Positions 25,001-33,762 of a DNA stretch of 64,000 nucleotides are shown piece by piece. Both the position numbers and the translations under genes were made by a program. Position 1 is the stretch's first letter. Each line of letters begins with the position of its first letter. The stretch is taken from NCBI GenBank assembly GCA_013138735.1, contig WTCE01000045.1:1-64000 (forward strand), in the 5' to 3' direction. This DNA is from Crocinitomix sp. (GTDB lineage Bacteria > Bacteroidota > Bacteroidia > Flavobacteriales_D > Crocinitomicaceae). The notes under the pieces are model-generated. The model did no database searches. It was not told the origin of the DNA and saw nothing but the letters and a program-made list of their open reading frames with translations.

Positions 25001-25288
25001 ACCATCAAAAATTGGATCGAACGTTGTTCCATGGTTGGTTGTTTTCCAAACCCCACCTGAAGCAACTGCCAAATAATACTCATTTGGATTGTTCGGGTTT
25101 ACGGCCATATCTGCAATTCGACCCGCGGTTAATGCAGGACCAATATTGCGCCAACTTAAGCCTGAAACTAATCCAGAATTTATCAATTCCTTCTTTTCTT
25201 CAGCATCACTATTTTTGTCCTTATTTTTTTGAGCGATTGAAGGAATGGTTATTAACATTAAAGTAATACCAATCAATAATTTTTTCAT
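22004..25288 (-). CDS. Secreted Asp-box beta-propeller protein (VPS10/sortilin-like)
   Basis: 1094 residues with signal MKKLLIGITLMLITIPSIAQ. Residues about 40-740 hold many Asp-box/BNR units of the form S.DGG.TW, for example KSLDGGNSWKNMG, KTIDGGENWELI, KSEDAGKTWIEL, KSTDKGNTWTSI and FTVDGGTTWVEL, which give one or two large beta-propellers as in VPS10/sortilin and some glycoside hydrolases. A beta-sandwich segment with SYAVEMYLSDNG follows near 880, then a helical, coiled-coil-prone C-terminus. No T9SS sorting domain is visible. Enzymatic residues cannot be asserted, so binding or hydrolysis of a glycan or peptide is inference. Bacteroidota often carry several such proteins. Confidence 0.8.
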   Translation of the reverse strand: MKKLLIGITLMLITIPSIAQKNKDKNSDAEEKKELINSGLVSGLSWRNIGPALTAGRIADMAVNPNNPNEYYLAVASGGVWKTTNHGTTFDPIFDGQDSYSIGCVTIDPNQTATVWVGTGENNNQRSVAYGDGVYKSLDGGNSWKNMGLKTSEHISKIIVDPRNSNVVYVAAYGPLWSAGGERGVYKTIDGGENWELIHSVSENTGAADLVMDPSNPDILYAAFHQRRRHVFTYIGGGEESAVFKSEDAGKTWIELTSGLPTGKMGRVGLAVSPADPNYVYAIVEAQKGSQGFYRSTNKGASWEKRGSYKTSGNYYQEIYCDPINKDKIFSLNTWLHHSIDGGKTFVATGETSKHVDNHCMWVNPENTDHWIVGCDGGLYETWDHAKTWQYKQNLPITQFYKVSVDNDAPFYNVYGGTQDNNSLGGPSRTINNAGIQNSDWYITNGGDGFESQIDPSDPNIVYAQAQYGWLVRYDRKSGEKIGIQPMPGKGEKAYRWNWDAPLVLSNHDNKTLYFAANKVFKSTDRGNSWKTISPDLTRQLDRNEMKVMGEVQSPDAVMKNKSTTIFGNIVAMDESPKNKDLIYVGTDDGLIQVTTDGGGTWNKKDNFPGVPNMTYVNMLIPSQHDEGTVYAAFNNHKKGDFKPYLLKSTDKGNTWTSIAGNLPERGSVYAIAEDHVNANLLFAGTEFGIFFTVDGGTTWVELSTGLPTIAVRDIAIQRRENDLVLGTFGRGFYVLDNYAPLRDLNKETIDKVAHIFPIRTALEYVESNPLGLRGTGSQGASHFATPNPEFGATFTYYLKDAPNSLGNQRRTKEKKDKEAGGDIDYPTYDEFVAEDTYEAAYLLFVVKDDKGNEVQKLKTAASEGINRITWNLRYPSTNPIQTSSGSVGRYSNPDVGPLALPGSYAVEMYLSDNGVLSKVSNSQSFEVKALENSSLARQSEDNLAFKRELSEVRRKMRGTSNQLNETKSTLSHIKAAIQQYPNADIKWMKEVKALEKLMHDINLSLWGDYHKSNRDVETLPSAGGRLETIVYQCWYSTSDATATQKEQLAISKVEYAQIRKKVDDLIMRIGELEKQMNIAGVPYTPSRQGWKSE

Positions 25289-25524
25289 CTTGTCTAGTCA
25301 ATTAATATGAATAAGCGGTTGGGCAATCTCAATGTATTCGGGTTATTAATTCAAAACCACGAATAAATCGACATAAATTTACCTAAAAATATATGGTATA
25401 TACGGCAATTAGGCAATAAATCGGATGAATGCGTGAAATTTAATTTCAATGGTTAATTAGTGTTTGTTTATAAAGTTCGATTTCTAGTTCAAACACCAAT
25501 ATTTATGGACAGAGGTTATTCCCC

Positions 25525-28500
25525 TTATTCAATCACTAACTTCTCAGTAAACACACGTTCACCAACAAGCAGTTGAATATGATACACCCCCTTAGCCAAA
25601 TGTGCTACAGAAATCACATTATTGTTCGAGAAGTTCAGTGTTTTTTGATTCAGAACTTGGCGTCCTTGCGCATCATACATTTGAATTGAAAAGACTTCAT
25701 TACTTGCGATTGATGCATTAATTTGTAAGTGATCTTTGGCTGGATTTGGATAAACTGAAACCGTAAATTCGTCCAATTCAGAAATGCCGTCCGCCTCGCG
25801 CACTTTTATAATTACGGAACTTGTATCATTTGGACAATCCCCGTTAATTGCGATAAGTGAGACTAAAAAGTCTCCCACGGATTCAAATGTATGCCAAGGA
25901 GATTCATCAACAGAGGTTCCTCCATCTCCAAATGTCCAATAATAACCATCTGCGTTTAAAGATGTGTTTTCAAATGTTACCAATCCATCATCCAATAAAA
26001 CAACATAGATACTTGGCTCAAACAATGCTGTTGGCGGATCATCTAATTCTACAAATACATTTTGGATGAGTGTATCAACTCCTCCAGGACCAGTTGCGAC
26101 AAGTGTAACGGGGAAAATACCCGAAAGAGCAAATTGTACATAAGGATTTACTTCAGTTGAATAAGAGGGGGTTCCGTCAGGAATAAACCATTCATAGGTT
26201 AAAGCGTCCGTGCTTCCATTCTCTAATTGAATAGAATCTAATCCACATAAATTAGAATGATCGGCAATAAATTCGGCAATTGGTACTTCAGTAGGTTCAA
26301 TTAGCAATTGTCCATTAGAGTAGATAGTGTCAGAAAGCAAGCCTGCACCATTTTCTGACGCAACAGAAAAAAAGTAAGTTTCTCCTAAGGTTAAAGAAAG
26401 TCCTGTATGCGTCACGGTATCAGCATACCAGTTGTCCGTCCATACAACCACATCAGTTGCCCCGATAGAAGTTCCAATTGCATACCAATAACGGGCTAAT
26501 CCAGAATTTGGATCAGTAGATCCCCCCCAGTTTGCAGCCAATTCAGTATTTGATGTAGTGGTCGCAATATCTGCATCCACCCCATCATTTAAATAAGGAA
26601 TGCTAAGTGGTGGTGTCCAATCAATATCTGCTAATTGCGAAGCAATAGTTGAAACATTTAAAGCGGAATCAATAATGATTGATTTAATTTTAGCCGCTGG
26701 TGTATATGGATCTGCATTTTGATAACGTGCATCCCCAGCTGGTCCAACAAGAATAACCCCTTCTTCTACTCTATTCTTATAAACCTTAAAATTATTCACG
26801 TTATAGACTGAGCTTCCCGAACGGAATGAAACTGAATTCCCTTCAGTATAAGGCGAAACATCTGTCCAAGAAAGCACATGTGCATTATTTACCCAAACAT
26901 GAATTTCACCTGATATTTTATCATAAACAGTTTTAAAATCATACCAAGTATCTGCACTAAAGGCATATTCAACCTCATCAGAAAGAGTAAACTCATCATC
27001 AACAACCTTATAAAGTTGAATTTTGTCGTCATCTTCGCGAAACCATACAAAATATGAATTTCCCCGATTCAATAAAGTTGGATCATCACACATAAAGTGG
27101 AACCCTGCTCTTTTATCATCAGCAATACCTCCAATTTTACCAGACCAATGGTATAAATAACTGTCCGCATCATCCTGATTTAATTCTGCATGGATATTGG
27201 TATTATACAAGTCCTCATCTGTTTGTTGCAATGAACTGGCAGAAATCACCCATGTACCTGTTTCACTTGTCCAATCGGGGTGAATAACAATATCAAAATT
27301 ATCTGAGAAAAAACCGCGGTTATTATTCGCTCGCCATTCAATTCCATTATGATCAATTACTTGATAAAATTGATAATCAACTCCTGAACCAGCCGAATCA
27401 TCCAAATCTGTAAAGGCCGCTAGAAAATCCATTGTGTACCAATCATCTTCTAAAATAACTTCTGTATAGGGCGCTAATTCATCCCCTTCTCCAGTACCTT
27501 CAATTGAAGTCCATTCTATTTCCCAACCCGTATCCGTTGTATTACAATCTGATCTAAATTCAATTAAAATACTCCCTCCTGAGGAGGTAATAATATCATC
27601 TATTTCTTCACCCGTATATTCACCAATTAAAGGCGCGTCTACATTGACTCCATCATAAATATACATAAAATCCCAATCCAACTCAAGACTAAAACTAACT
27701 ACATTTAAGGTTATTGAGGCGGCATCAACAGGTTGAATAAGGTATGAAAACCGTTCGTCATCCTCATAATTATCAGGTGCACCGCCAGAATCAAATAAAA
27801 CCCCGGTTGGGCTTGTATATACCGTCACAGGAGGGGCACCGTTTATTAATTGATAATAATGTTCCCAATCCCAATTGATTCCAGGGTCAGTATGAGAAGC
27901 TCCTGGGAAATGTTGATGACCTTTAATTTTTGTGCAAGCACCCAATGTTAACGTACCTGCAGTTGCTGGACCTTTAAAGGTTCGCAAAGGATTAATTCCA
28001 TAACCACTTTCAGTAATGTCGCGCACTAAATTTGCTGATCCTACATACATGGCTTCGGTATACCAAATTGGATTATCGACATACCCCTCATGCTCTATTC
28101 CAATCGTGTATGGGTTTTCAGAGCCGACATGCCATCCTTTATCCGCTTCTTCAACCATTTGCGTAATTTGCCCGTCAGAAGAACGCGCCACGTAATGATA
28201 TGAAACATTTGAAAGGCAATTTTGCGCCCATGAAATTGCGCCAGCATATGATCCTTGAATGGTATGAACTGTCACCGCTGAAATAGCTGTGCCTCCACGT
28301 GAACTATAATTGCAAGCTGGAGCAGCATCCCAAATAGCAGGTCCGTACTCGGCAGATCGATTCATTTTTTTAAACTTTCGCAGTCCGTCGTCTATAACTT
28401 CAGACGGTGTTATATAAATTGACTGCCCTGATAAAACTCCAAAATTTTCGGCTCCATAAATGGCCGTTAAATCAATTGTTCGTTCTGGTAATTCAAAAAG

Positions 28501-29028
28501 TGTTTGATAGGTTTCGTTATTTAAAAACTGAAAGACCTCATAAGTGAAACAACTCAAAGCAAAATCGCTTGCAGCATTTTTATTCCAAGGAATTTCAGAT
28601 AGTGTTTTTAGAATTTGATCATGCCCTTGAAAATCATCTGTAGCAACGGATTTCCGTTCCATTATTCGCGCATATACTTTTGCGTAGGCCATTATATTAA
28701 CAGCAGCATCACTTTTAATCTCACTAATCGAAAAACCAGAAAGCCCTGAAATGTAACTTAAATTATTATTGAAATATCCTTTTCCATCTTCTGTTAAGCC
28801 CATTACTCCTTTTACCTGAGGAATACCTGAACATCCGGCATTATTTCCTTCAATGTGTTGAATTCGGGTTTGAGCAAAAGCAACACCTTCTAATAATCCT
28901 TTAGGAATATCGGGATAACTTGCATAAGCAGCCTCAAAGTCGTCGGCATAATGATCTGGATCAAGATCTTGTCCGAACGAATAAAGTCCTATTAAAATAA
29001 AAATAAGTGTGTAAATACTTTTAAGCAT
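25525..29028 (-). CDS. Secreted N-acetylmuramoyl-L-alanine amidase, multidomain, T9SS type A
   Basis: 1167 residues with signal peptide ending YSFGQ. An N-terminal helical part (about 20-210) resembles lysozyme-like regions. An Amidase_2-type domain (about 250-400) shows TVHTIQGSYAGAISW, SYHYVARSSDGQITQMV and GHQHFPGASHTDPG, whose His residues are the zinc ligands. A CUB-like domain follows (about 410-510, CNTTDTGWEIEW), then a golvesin/concanavalin-like region and an Fn3-like part (about 830-930). PKD domains lie at about 935-1070 (YYWTFGDGGTSVDESPWHTF), and a C-terminal type A sorting domain contains VYPNPAKDHLQINA and LAKGVYHIQL. It should be exported by T9SS and degrade peptidoglycan, perhaps of other bacteria. 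Confidence 0.88.
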   Translation of the reverse strand: MLKSIYTLIFILIGLYSFGQDLDPDHYADDFEAAYASYPDIPKGLLEGVAFAQTRIQHIEGNNAGCSGIPQVKGVMGLTEDGKGYFNNNLSYISGLSGFSISEIKSDAAVNIMAYAKVYARIMERKSVATDDFQGHDQILKTLSEIPWNKNAASDFALSCFTYEVFQFLNNETYQTLFELPERTIDLTAIYGAENFGVLSGQSIYITPSEVIDDGLRKFKKMNRSAEYGPAIWDAAPACNYSSRGGTAISAVTVHTIQGSYAGAISWAQNCLSNVSYHYVARSSDGQITQMVEEADKGWHVGSENPYTIGIEHEGYVDNPIWYTEAMYVGSANLVRDITESGYGINPLRTFKGPATAGTLTLGACTKIKGHQHFPGASHTDPGINWDWEHYYQLINGAPPVTVYTSPTGVLFDSGGAPDNYEDDERFSYLIQPVDAASITLNVVSFSLELDWDFMYIYDGVNVDAPLIGEYTGEEIDDIITSSGGSILIEFRSDCNTTDTGWEIEWTSIEGTGEGDELAPYTEVILEDDWYTMDFLAAFTDLDDSAGSGVDYQFYQVIDHNGIEWRANNNRGFFSDNFDIVIHPDWTSETGTWVISASSLQQTDEDLYNTNIHAELNQDDADSYLYHWSGKIGGIADDKRAGFHFMCDDPTLLNRGNSYFVWFREDDDKIQLYKVVDDEFTLSDEVEYAFSADTWYDFKTVYDKISGEIHVWVNNAHVLSWTDVSPYTEGNSVSFRSGSSVYNVNNFKVYKNRVEEGVILVGPAGDARYQNADPYTPAAKIKSIIIDSALNVSTIASQLADIDWTPPLSIPYLNDGVDADIATTTSNTELAANWGGSTDPNSGLARYWYAIGTSIGATDVVVWTDNWYADTVTHTGLSLTLGETYFFSVASENGAGLLSDTIYSNGQLLIEPTEVPIAEFIADHSNLCGLDSIQLENGSTDALTYEWFIPDGTPSYSTEVNPYVQFALSGIFPVTLVATGPGGVDTLIQNVFVELDDPPTALFEPSIYVVLLDDGLVTFENTSLNADGYYWTFGDGGTSVDESPWHTFESVGDFLVSLIAINGDCPNDTSSVIIKVREADGISELDEFTVSVYPNPAKDHLQINASIASNEVFSIQMYDAQGRQVLNQKTLNFSNNNVISVAHLAKGVYHIQLLVGERVFTEKLVIE

Positions 29029-29109
29029 AGTTTGTCAATTGGTCTTCTAAAATAGTGAAAATTGCTACTGAAACCGAAAAAAAAGTACAAAATCTACCTG
29101 ACTGGTCGA

Positions 29110-31179
29110 TTAATAGGCTCCGTTAAATTTGCGAATAAACCACTCTACAGAAAAGAGTACCACAATTAAGAAGAAGAGCCATTTATAATCAATCAAATCA
29201 TCAAATTCCTTTTCTTGATAAACCACCGTGACCATATCATCCCGATTGTTGATGGCAGTTTTCAATTCCTCAATTTCAGTTGGAAAATAAAATGATCCAG
29301 CTGAATTAGCAGAGATTGTGCGCAATAAACGGTGATTGGCAACTGAGTTTAAATATTCGATTTTAATTTCTCGCACCAAGAATGTTCCACTCTTAGAATA
29401 ACGTTGATCTTGAAAAACGGTTGAAGCCGTCCAAGAATAAACGCCTTGCTTTAGTTTACCCAAATCTAATTGATAAGCATTGGCTGTTTTTACAAAAAAT
29501 GATTCAAACTCGTCTCCATCTTCATTTGAAAATTTAAAACTCACTTCAGGTTCATTCACCAAATCAAAGGACTTATTGTAAAGTTCGGCTTTAATCAAAA
29601 TGGCTTCGTTCTCTGTGTATTCATTTTTCAAATGCACTTTAAAAGGATCCTTATTTTCCTTAACCGCCAAGTATGTAATTATTTTCCCAAAGAAGTCGCT
29701 AAAGTTATCCGTGTTTTTATTTTTCAACTGATCGTACAAACGCCATCTCCAAATACCTTCGCCCATAATAACGCCATATCTGCTTTCTTGCTTTTGCGAA
29801 AAATAAATGAGCGGCTTGTCTAAGGTGATACTCCCCACACGTTGGTAGGCTAAAATTTCAACGGCATCACTAAACTTATAATTGCCAAAAGGTGCCTGCA
29901 AAGGTGGTGCATTTGAAAAAACTTGAATGCTAGCAGATGACACTAAAATTTCTTTATAATTAGGATTATGTGCAAATCCAACCTCTTCAACATCTGAACT
30001 TGTTCCTGTAAACCCTACTTTCAATTTTTCTAGCGCTTTCATATTGGATTGGCCACCCAGTATAAATAATACTGGCCCTTCTCCATTTTCAATATATGAA
30101 TTTAAAACGCTGCTTTTGTCGTCATAATTATGCACGATTACTAAATCATAAGGTGTTAAATTATCCACCTTGTCAATTTTCATCACGTCCACTTCGTAAT
30201 TTTTATTATTGTCAATCACAAATCGAATAGCGCCAACATCAGGATGTGGTCCTTTAGTGGCGATTAGAATTTTTTGGCGGCCGTCTATTACCTCAATATA
30301 AAAATTGGCCGAATTGTTTTTAGTACTGTATTCATTATCCACAGCGCTTACAACAGCTCGGAATTTTCTAAAGCCTAAGCGGCTTGCTGTCAATACGAAT
30401 TGCACTTTCACTTGTGCCTCATCACTATTAAAAGTAATCCGTTCTTGCTTTATTAATTTATCTCCGTCATAAATAGCAACACTTACATTTTCACTGTTGC
30501 AAAGTGATTCAGAAATAGAAACTTCAACAGGGAATTGATTGCCCAAAAAGGCAATTTCATTGTGGTTGACACGATCCACACGAACATCCCGCACCAAACT
30601 GGTATCGCCCAATCCAATTGTGAAAATTGGTAAAAAACTCTTACGCGCAATGGCATAAAGCGGATTGGCTCCTGTATTGTAAATGCCGTCAGACGCTAGG
30701 ACAATTCCTCCAATATTCCGATTGGTGTACTCATCATAAATGCCATTAAACACAGCAGATATATCAGTTGATTTACCGGCATAATCTGCCTCAAAACCAG
30801 GTGATAATGAAGCTGAAAAATCGTAATTAATGACTTCAAAACTTTCTTCTAAATCACTTGAAAATTGATTTAATTTTTCTAAATATTCGGTTTGATAATA
30901 GGTTGAATCCTTTGACAATAAAACGGATGCCGAATTATCATTCACTATAAATAGCAGTGGCTTTTCTTTTCGCTCAGTAAAATTTTCTAATATAATTCCC
31001 AGCAAAAGAATAGCAATTACAAAAACCGCAATAAATCGAAACACAGCCAAACCCCATTTAATCGCCTTACTTACATCTTCCAGCAATCTATCTTTGCGAT
31101 AAAGAATAAAGGTATAAAGGAAAGCGAGCAGCACAGCTACCAAAATCCAAATGGGATGATATGTATATAAGAAATCCAA
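29110..31179 (-). CDS. Membrane protein with VWA-like domain
   Basis: About 689 residues with TTG at 31177-31179 taken as the start (MDFLYTYHPIWIL). The frame is open to a TTG at 31227. The shorter start fits the family's usual beginning and puts a TAATTTTAG-like element just upstream. Two N-terminal membrane helices (about 8-30 and 40-62) precede a VWA-like region (about 80-230, with NDNSASVL and GGIVLASDGIYNTGANPLYA). Glutamine amidotransferase-like and Ig-like regions follow, and a single C-terminal helix YKWLFFLIVVLFSVEWFI. Such proteins (BatA-like or 'VWA and glutamine amidotransferase-like') are found near aerotolerance-type operons, but here it stands alone. Confidence 0.72.
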   Translation of the reverse strand: MDFLYTYHPIWILVAVLLAFLYTFILYRKDRLLEDVSKAIKWGLAVFRFIAVFVIAILLLGIILENFTERKEKPLLFIVNDNSASVLLSKDSTYYQTEYLEKLNQFSSDLEESFEVINYDFSASLSPGFEADYAGKSTDISAVFNGIYDEYTNRNIGGIVLASDGIYNTGANPLYAIARKSFLPIFTIGLGDTSLVRDVRVDRVNHNEIAFLGNQFPVEVSISESLCNSENVSVAIYDGDKLIKQERITFNSDEAQVKVQFVLTASRLGFRKFRAVVSAVDNEYSTKNNSANFYIEVIDGRQKILIATKGPHPDVGAIRFVIDNNKNYEVDVMKIDKVDNLTPYDLVIVHNYDDKSSVLNSYIENGEGPVLFILGGQSNMKALEKLKVGFTGTSSDVEEVGFAHNPNYKEILVSSASIQVFSNAPPLQAPFGNYKFSDAVEILAYQRVGSITLDKPLIYFSQKQESRYGVIMGEGIWRWRLYDQLKNKNTDNFSDFFGKIITYLAVKENKDPFKVHLKNEYTENEAILIKAELYNKSFDLVNEPEVSFKFSNEDGDEFESFFVKTANAYQLDLGKLKQGVYSWTASTVFQDQRYSKSGTFLVREIKIEYLNSVANHRLLRTISANSAGSFYFPTEIEELKTAINNRDDMVTVVYQEKEFDDLIDYKWLFFLIVVLFSVEWFIRKFNGAY

Positions 31180-31291
31180 GGAATTATTTCTGCTAAAATT
31201 AATCAAATAGTTTTTTACCGAATACAATTATTTCGTTTTTCGCTTTCATATTGATTCAGCATTCGTATTTTTATCGAAATTTCGAATTGAA

Positions 31292-32239
31292 ATGAACTTT
31301 TTTCAACTTTTAGGACTTGGATATAAGAATTATATCAAGGGCATTCGCTTCTTGATAACACACAAGTTATATTGGTTTGTGTTATTTCCGTTGGTATTGT
31401 TTGCAGGGATATATTGGTTAGGGCTTTATTTTTCAGGTGTAGAAACTAGAATTGCAGAAGAAATAGGTGAAGACGCTCAGAAAATAGAATCATTGAGAGG
31501 CTTAACTTGGATTACCATTAAAATGTTATTCTTTGATTCGCTCTATTTAATTTTCACAAAATTCACCTTATATATTGTTGTAATTATTTTATCTCCTGTA
31601 CTTTCCTATTTGTCAGAACGCATTGAAAATATTATTGCAGGGAATAAATATAAATTCAATTTAAAACAATTGGTAAGTGATATTAAACGAGGCATTAGAA
31701 TTGCCATGCGTAACATTTTTTGGGAATATTTTTTCATTGTAATTGTTCTCGGTATTGCTTCCTATTTTGGAGGAACAGCAAAAAACATCCTCGCTTTCTC
31801 TATTCCAATAGCAATAGGATTTTACTTTTACGGCTTCGCCTTTATCGATTATGTCAACGAAAGACGCAGACTAAATATTCAACAAAGTATTTATTTCGTA
31901 TCCAAACACAGAGGATTAGCCATTGCGATTGGTAGTATTTATTCCATTTTCTTTCTTTCCTTTTTCTACGTTTTTAGAGGATATTCGAAATTACCAACAG
32001 ACACAAGCACACAATTACTCTGGGGAACAATTTTAGTTATCACCTTTATTTTAGCGGCAATTGCGCCTATTTTAGCAATTACGTCTGCAACACTATCAAT
32101 GCACGAGTTAGTTGATTTAAGCAAAAACGAACACGCCTTGCGAGATGCCGAATTGGCAGCTGAAGAAGCAAAAACTATAGCTGATAATGATGAAGGTCTA
32201 TCAGAAAATGAGGAAGTTGCAGAAGATTTGGATCAGTAA
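31292..32239 (+). CDS. EI24/CysZ-like membrane protein
   Basis: 315 residues with about six membrane helices in the EI24-domain arrangement. The N-terminal helix is preceded by the amphipathic start GLGYKNYIKGIRFLITHK. The central signature includes LSYLSERIENIIAG and FSIPIAIGFYFYGFAFIDYVNERR, the latter close to the CysZ family's conserved region. CysZ transports sulfate in proteobacteria. In Bacteroidota the transported solute is not established. The C-terminus is an acidic cytoplasmic tail (AEEAKTIADNDEGLSENEE). It is divergent from the VWA-like gene, and the shared 112-nt gap should hold both promoters. Confidence 0.8.
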   Translation: MNFFQLLGLGYKNYIKGIRFLITHKLYWFVLFPLVLFAGIYWLGLYFSGVETRIAEEIGEDAQKIESLRGLTWITIKMLFFDSLYLIFTKFTLYIVVIILSPVLSYLSERIENIIAGNKYKFNLKQLVSDIKRGIRIAMRNIFWEYFFIVIVLGIASYFGGTAKNILAFSIPIAIGFYFYGFAFIDYVNERRRLNIQQSIYFVSKHRGLAIAIGSIYSIFFLSFFYVFRGYSKLPTDTSTQLLWGTILVITFILAAIAPILAITSATLSMHELVDLSKNEHALRDAELAAEEAKTIADNDEGLSENEEVAEDLDQ

Positions 32240-32283
32240 TTGTTATGCGTTAGCTCGAAAACATTATTTTTATATTTTATAAA

Positions 32284-33654
32284 ATGAGAAACATGAAATG
32301 GATATTGGCTTTATTAATTTTTACGAGTGCAGGATACAGTTTTGGAATGACCCCGCCGGATTCAACTGCAACTGTCTTTGAAAAAGGTACAGCCAAGTAC
32401 TTAATATCAGAAGGAAAACGATTTTACAACGAAGGAAGCTACCGCATGTCCTTAGTGAAGTTTCGTGAAGCTTTGAATAAAGATAAAGGAAACGCTGAAG
32501 CAACTTATTGGTTAGCAGAATGTCACCTAGCGCTTGGTAATTATGAAAAAGCGAAAATGTACGTTCAAAATGCGCTTGGTATTGATGATCAAGTTGATGT
32601 AGAAGCCCGCAACGTTTTAGCGCTTTGTCAGCACAGAATAGGAGATTTAGATGAAGCTATTGGAAATTATAAATTGGCATTAGCGCCACTTTCTGATCTA
32701 CGCTCAAAGGAATTGCAAATTCAATTTCACATTGAACAATGTGAACGCGCAAAAGAATTGATGGCTGCACCAACGGACATTTCTATCAAAAGAATGACCA
32801 ATAATATCAACACTGCATTTGAAGAAACTGCACCTACGATATCTCCAGATGGCAAGGCATTTTATTTTGTGTCGCGCCGTGCAGATAATAAAGGTGGTGG
32901 AATTAGCCCAGGTGATCAGCGTTATTTCGAAGATATTTATGTGAGTTTATGGGATGAAGAAAAGAAAGATTGGGGAGAAGCAACTAATTCGTCTGACTTA
33001 ATGAACAGAGTCAACACAAAAGGAATGGATGCAATAAGCCATATTTCTGCTGACGGAAAAACGCTTTATATGACCGTTAATACCATGACTTTAAAATCGC
33101 CAAAACCTAAAACGCGAAGCTCGGATGTTTTTTATTGTAAACTGAACCGCAAAGGAACATGGAATTCTCCAAAACCGATTGGTAAACCTATTAACAGTTT
33201 ATATTTTGAGGCTGCCGTAACTTTAACTGCTGATGGCAACACTGCTTATTTTGTAAGTGAAAGAATTGGTGGTGAAGGAAGATCAGATATTTGGGTTTCA
33301 TATAAGCAAGGCGGTGATTGGTCAAAACCTGAAAATTTAGGTGATGTTGTCAACTCTGAAGGAAACGAAACAACTGTTAGCGTTAGTCCAGATGGAATTT
33401 ATTTATTCTTTAGCTCTACTGGTCATGAAGGAATGGGTGGATATGACGTTTATGTTACTAAAAACAACGGAGGTGAATGGGAAAAACCAGTAAATCTAGG
33501 TTATCCGATTAATACGGTATCAGATGAAACGCATTTTGTGTATCACGCCGAATTAAAACGCGCTTATTATTCGAAATTTTCTTCTACTGAAAACAAAGGA
33601 ATGGGTGCACGTGATATCTTTGAAATTGACATGACTAACTTTATTTTACCTTAG
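32284..33654 (+). CDS. Secreted TPR and PD40 beta-propeller protein
   Basis: 456 residues. A signal peptide runs from ATG 32284 (or the second ATG at 32293) and ends near YSFG. TPR-like helices occupy about 35-150 (SYRMSLVKFREALNKDKGNA, then NYEKAKMYVQNALG). A WD40/PD40-like propeller covers about 175-450 with repeats SPDGKAFYFVSRR, SADGKTLYMTVN, TADGNTAYFVSER and SPDGIYLFFSST. The layout matches the first part of flavobacterial OmpA-type proteins but has no C-terminal OmpA peptidoglycan domain here. It may act at the outer membrane with the next gene, which lies 108 nt downstream on the same strand. Confidence 0.78.
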   Translation: MRNMKWILALLIFTSAGYSFGMTPPDSTATVFEKGTAKYLISEGKRFYNEGSYRMSLVKFREALNKDKGNAEATYWLAECHLALGNYEKAKMYVQNALGIDDQVDVEARNVLALCQHRIGDLDEAIGNYKLALAPLSDLRSKELQIQFHIEQCERAKELMAAPTDISIKRMTNNINTAFEETAPTISPDGKAFYFVSRRADNKGGGISPGDQRYFEDIYVSLWDEEKKDWGEATNSSDLMNRVNTKGMDAISHISADGKTLYMTVNTMTLKSPKPKTRSSDVFYCKLNRKGTWNSPKPIGKPINSLYFEAAVTLTADGNTAYFVSERIGGEGRSDIWVSYKQGGDWSKPENLGDVVNSEGNETTVSVSPDGIYLFFSSTGHEGMGGYDVYVTKNNGGEWEKPVNLGYPINTVSDETHFVYHAELKRAYYSKFSSTENKGMGARDIFEIDMTNFILP

Positions 33655-33762
33655 TAGGAATGCGCCTTAAACAGCTAAAAGACCCTTTAGTCGAAAAATC
33701 ACACCTTTTAAGAAGTGTCTCTCCATTTTCACTTATCTTTAGATCTTAGATAAACTTCCAAT

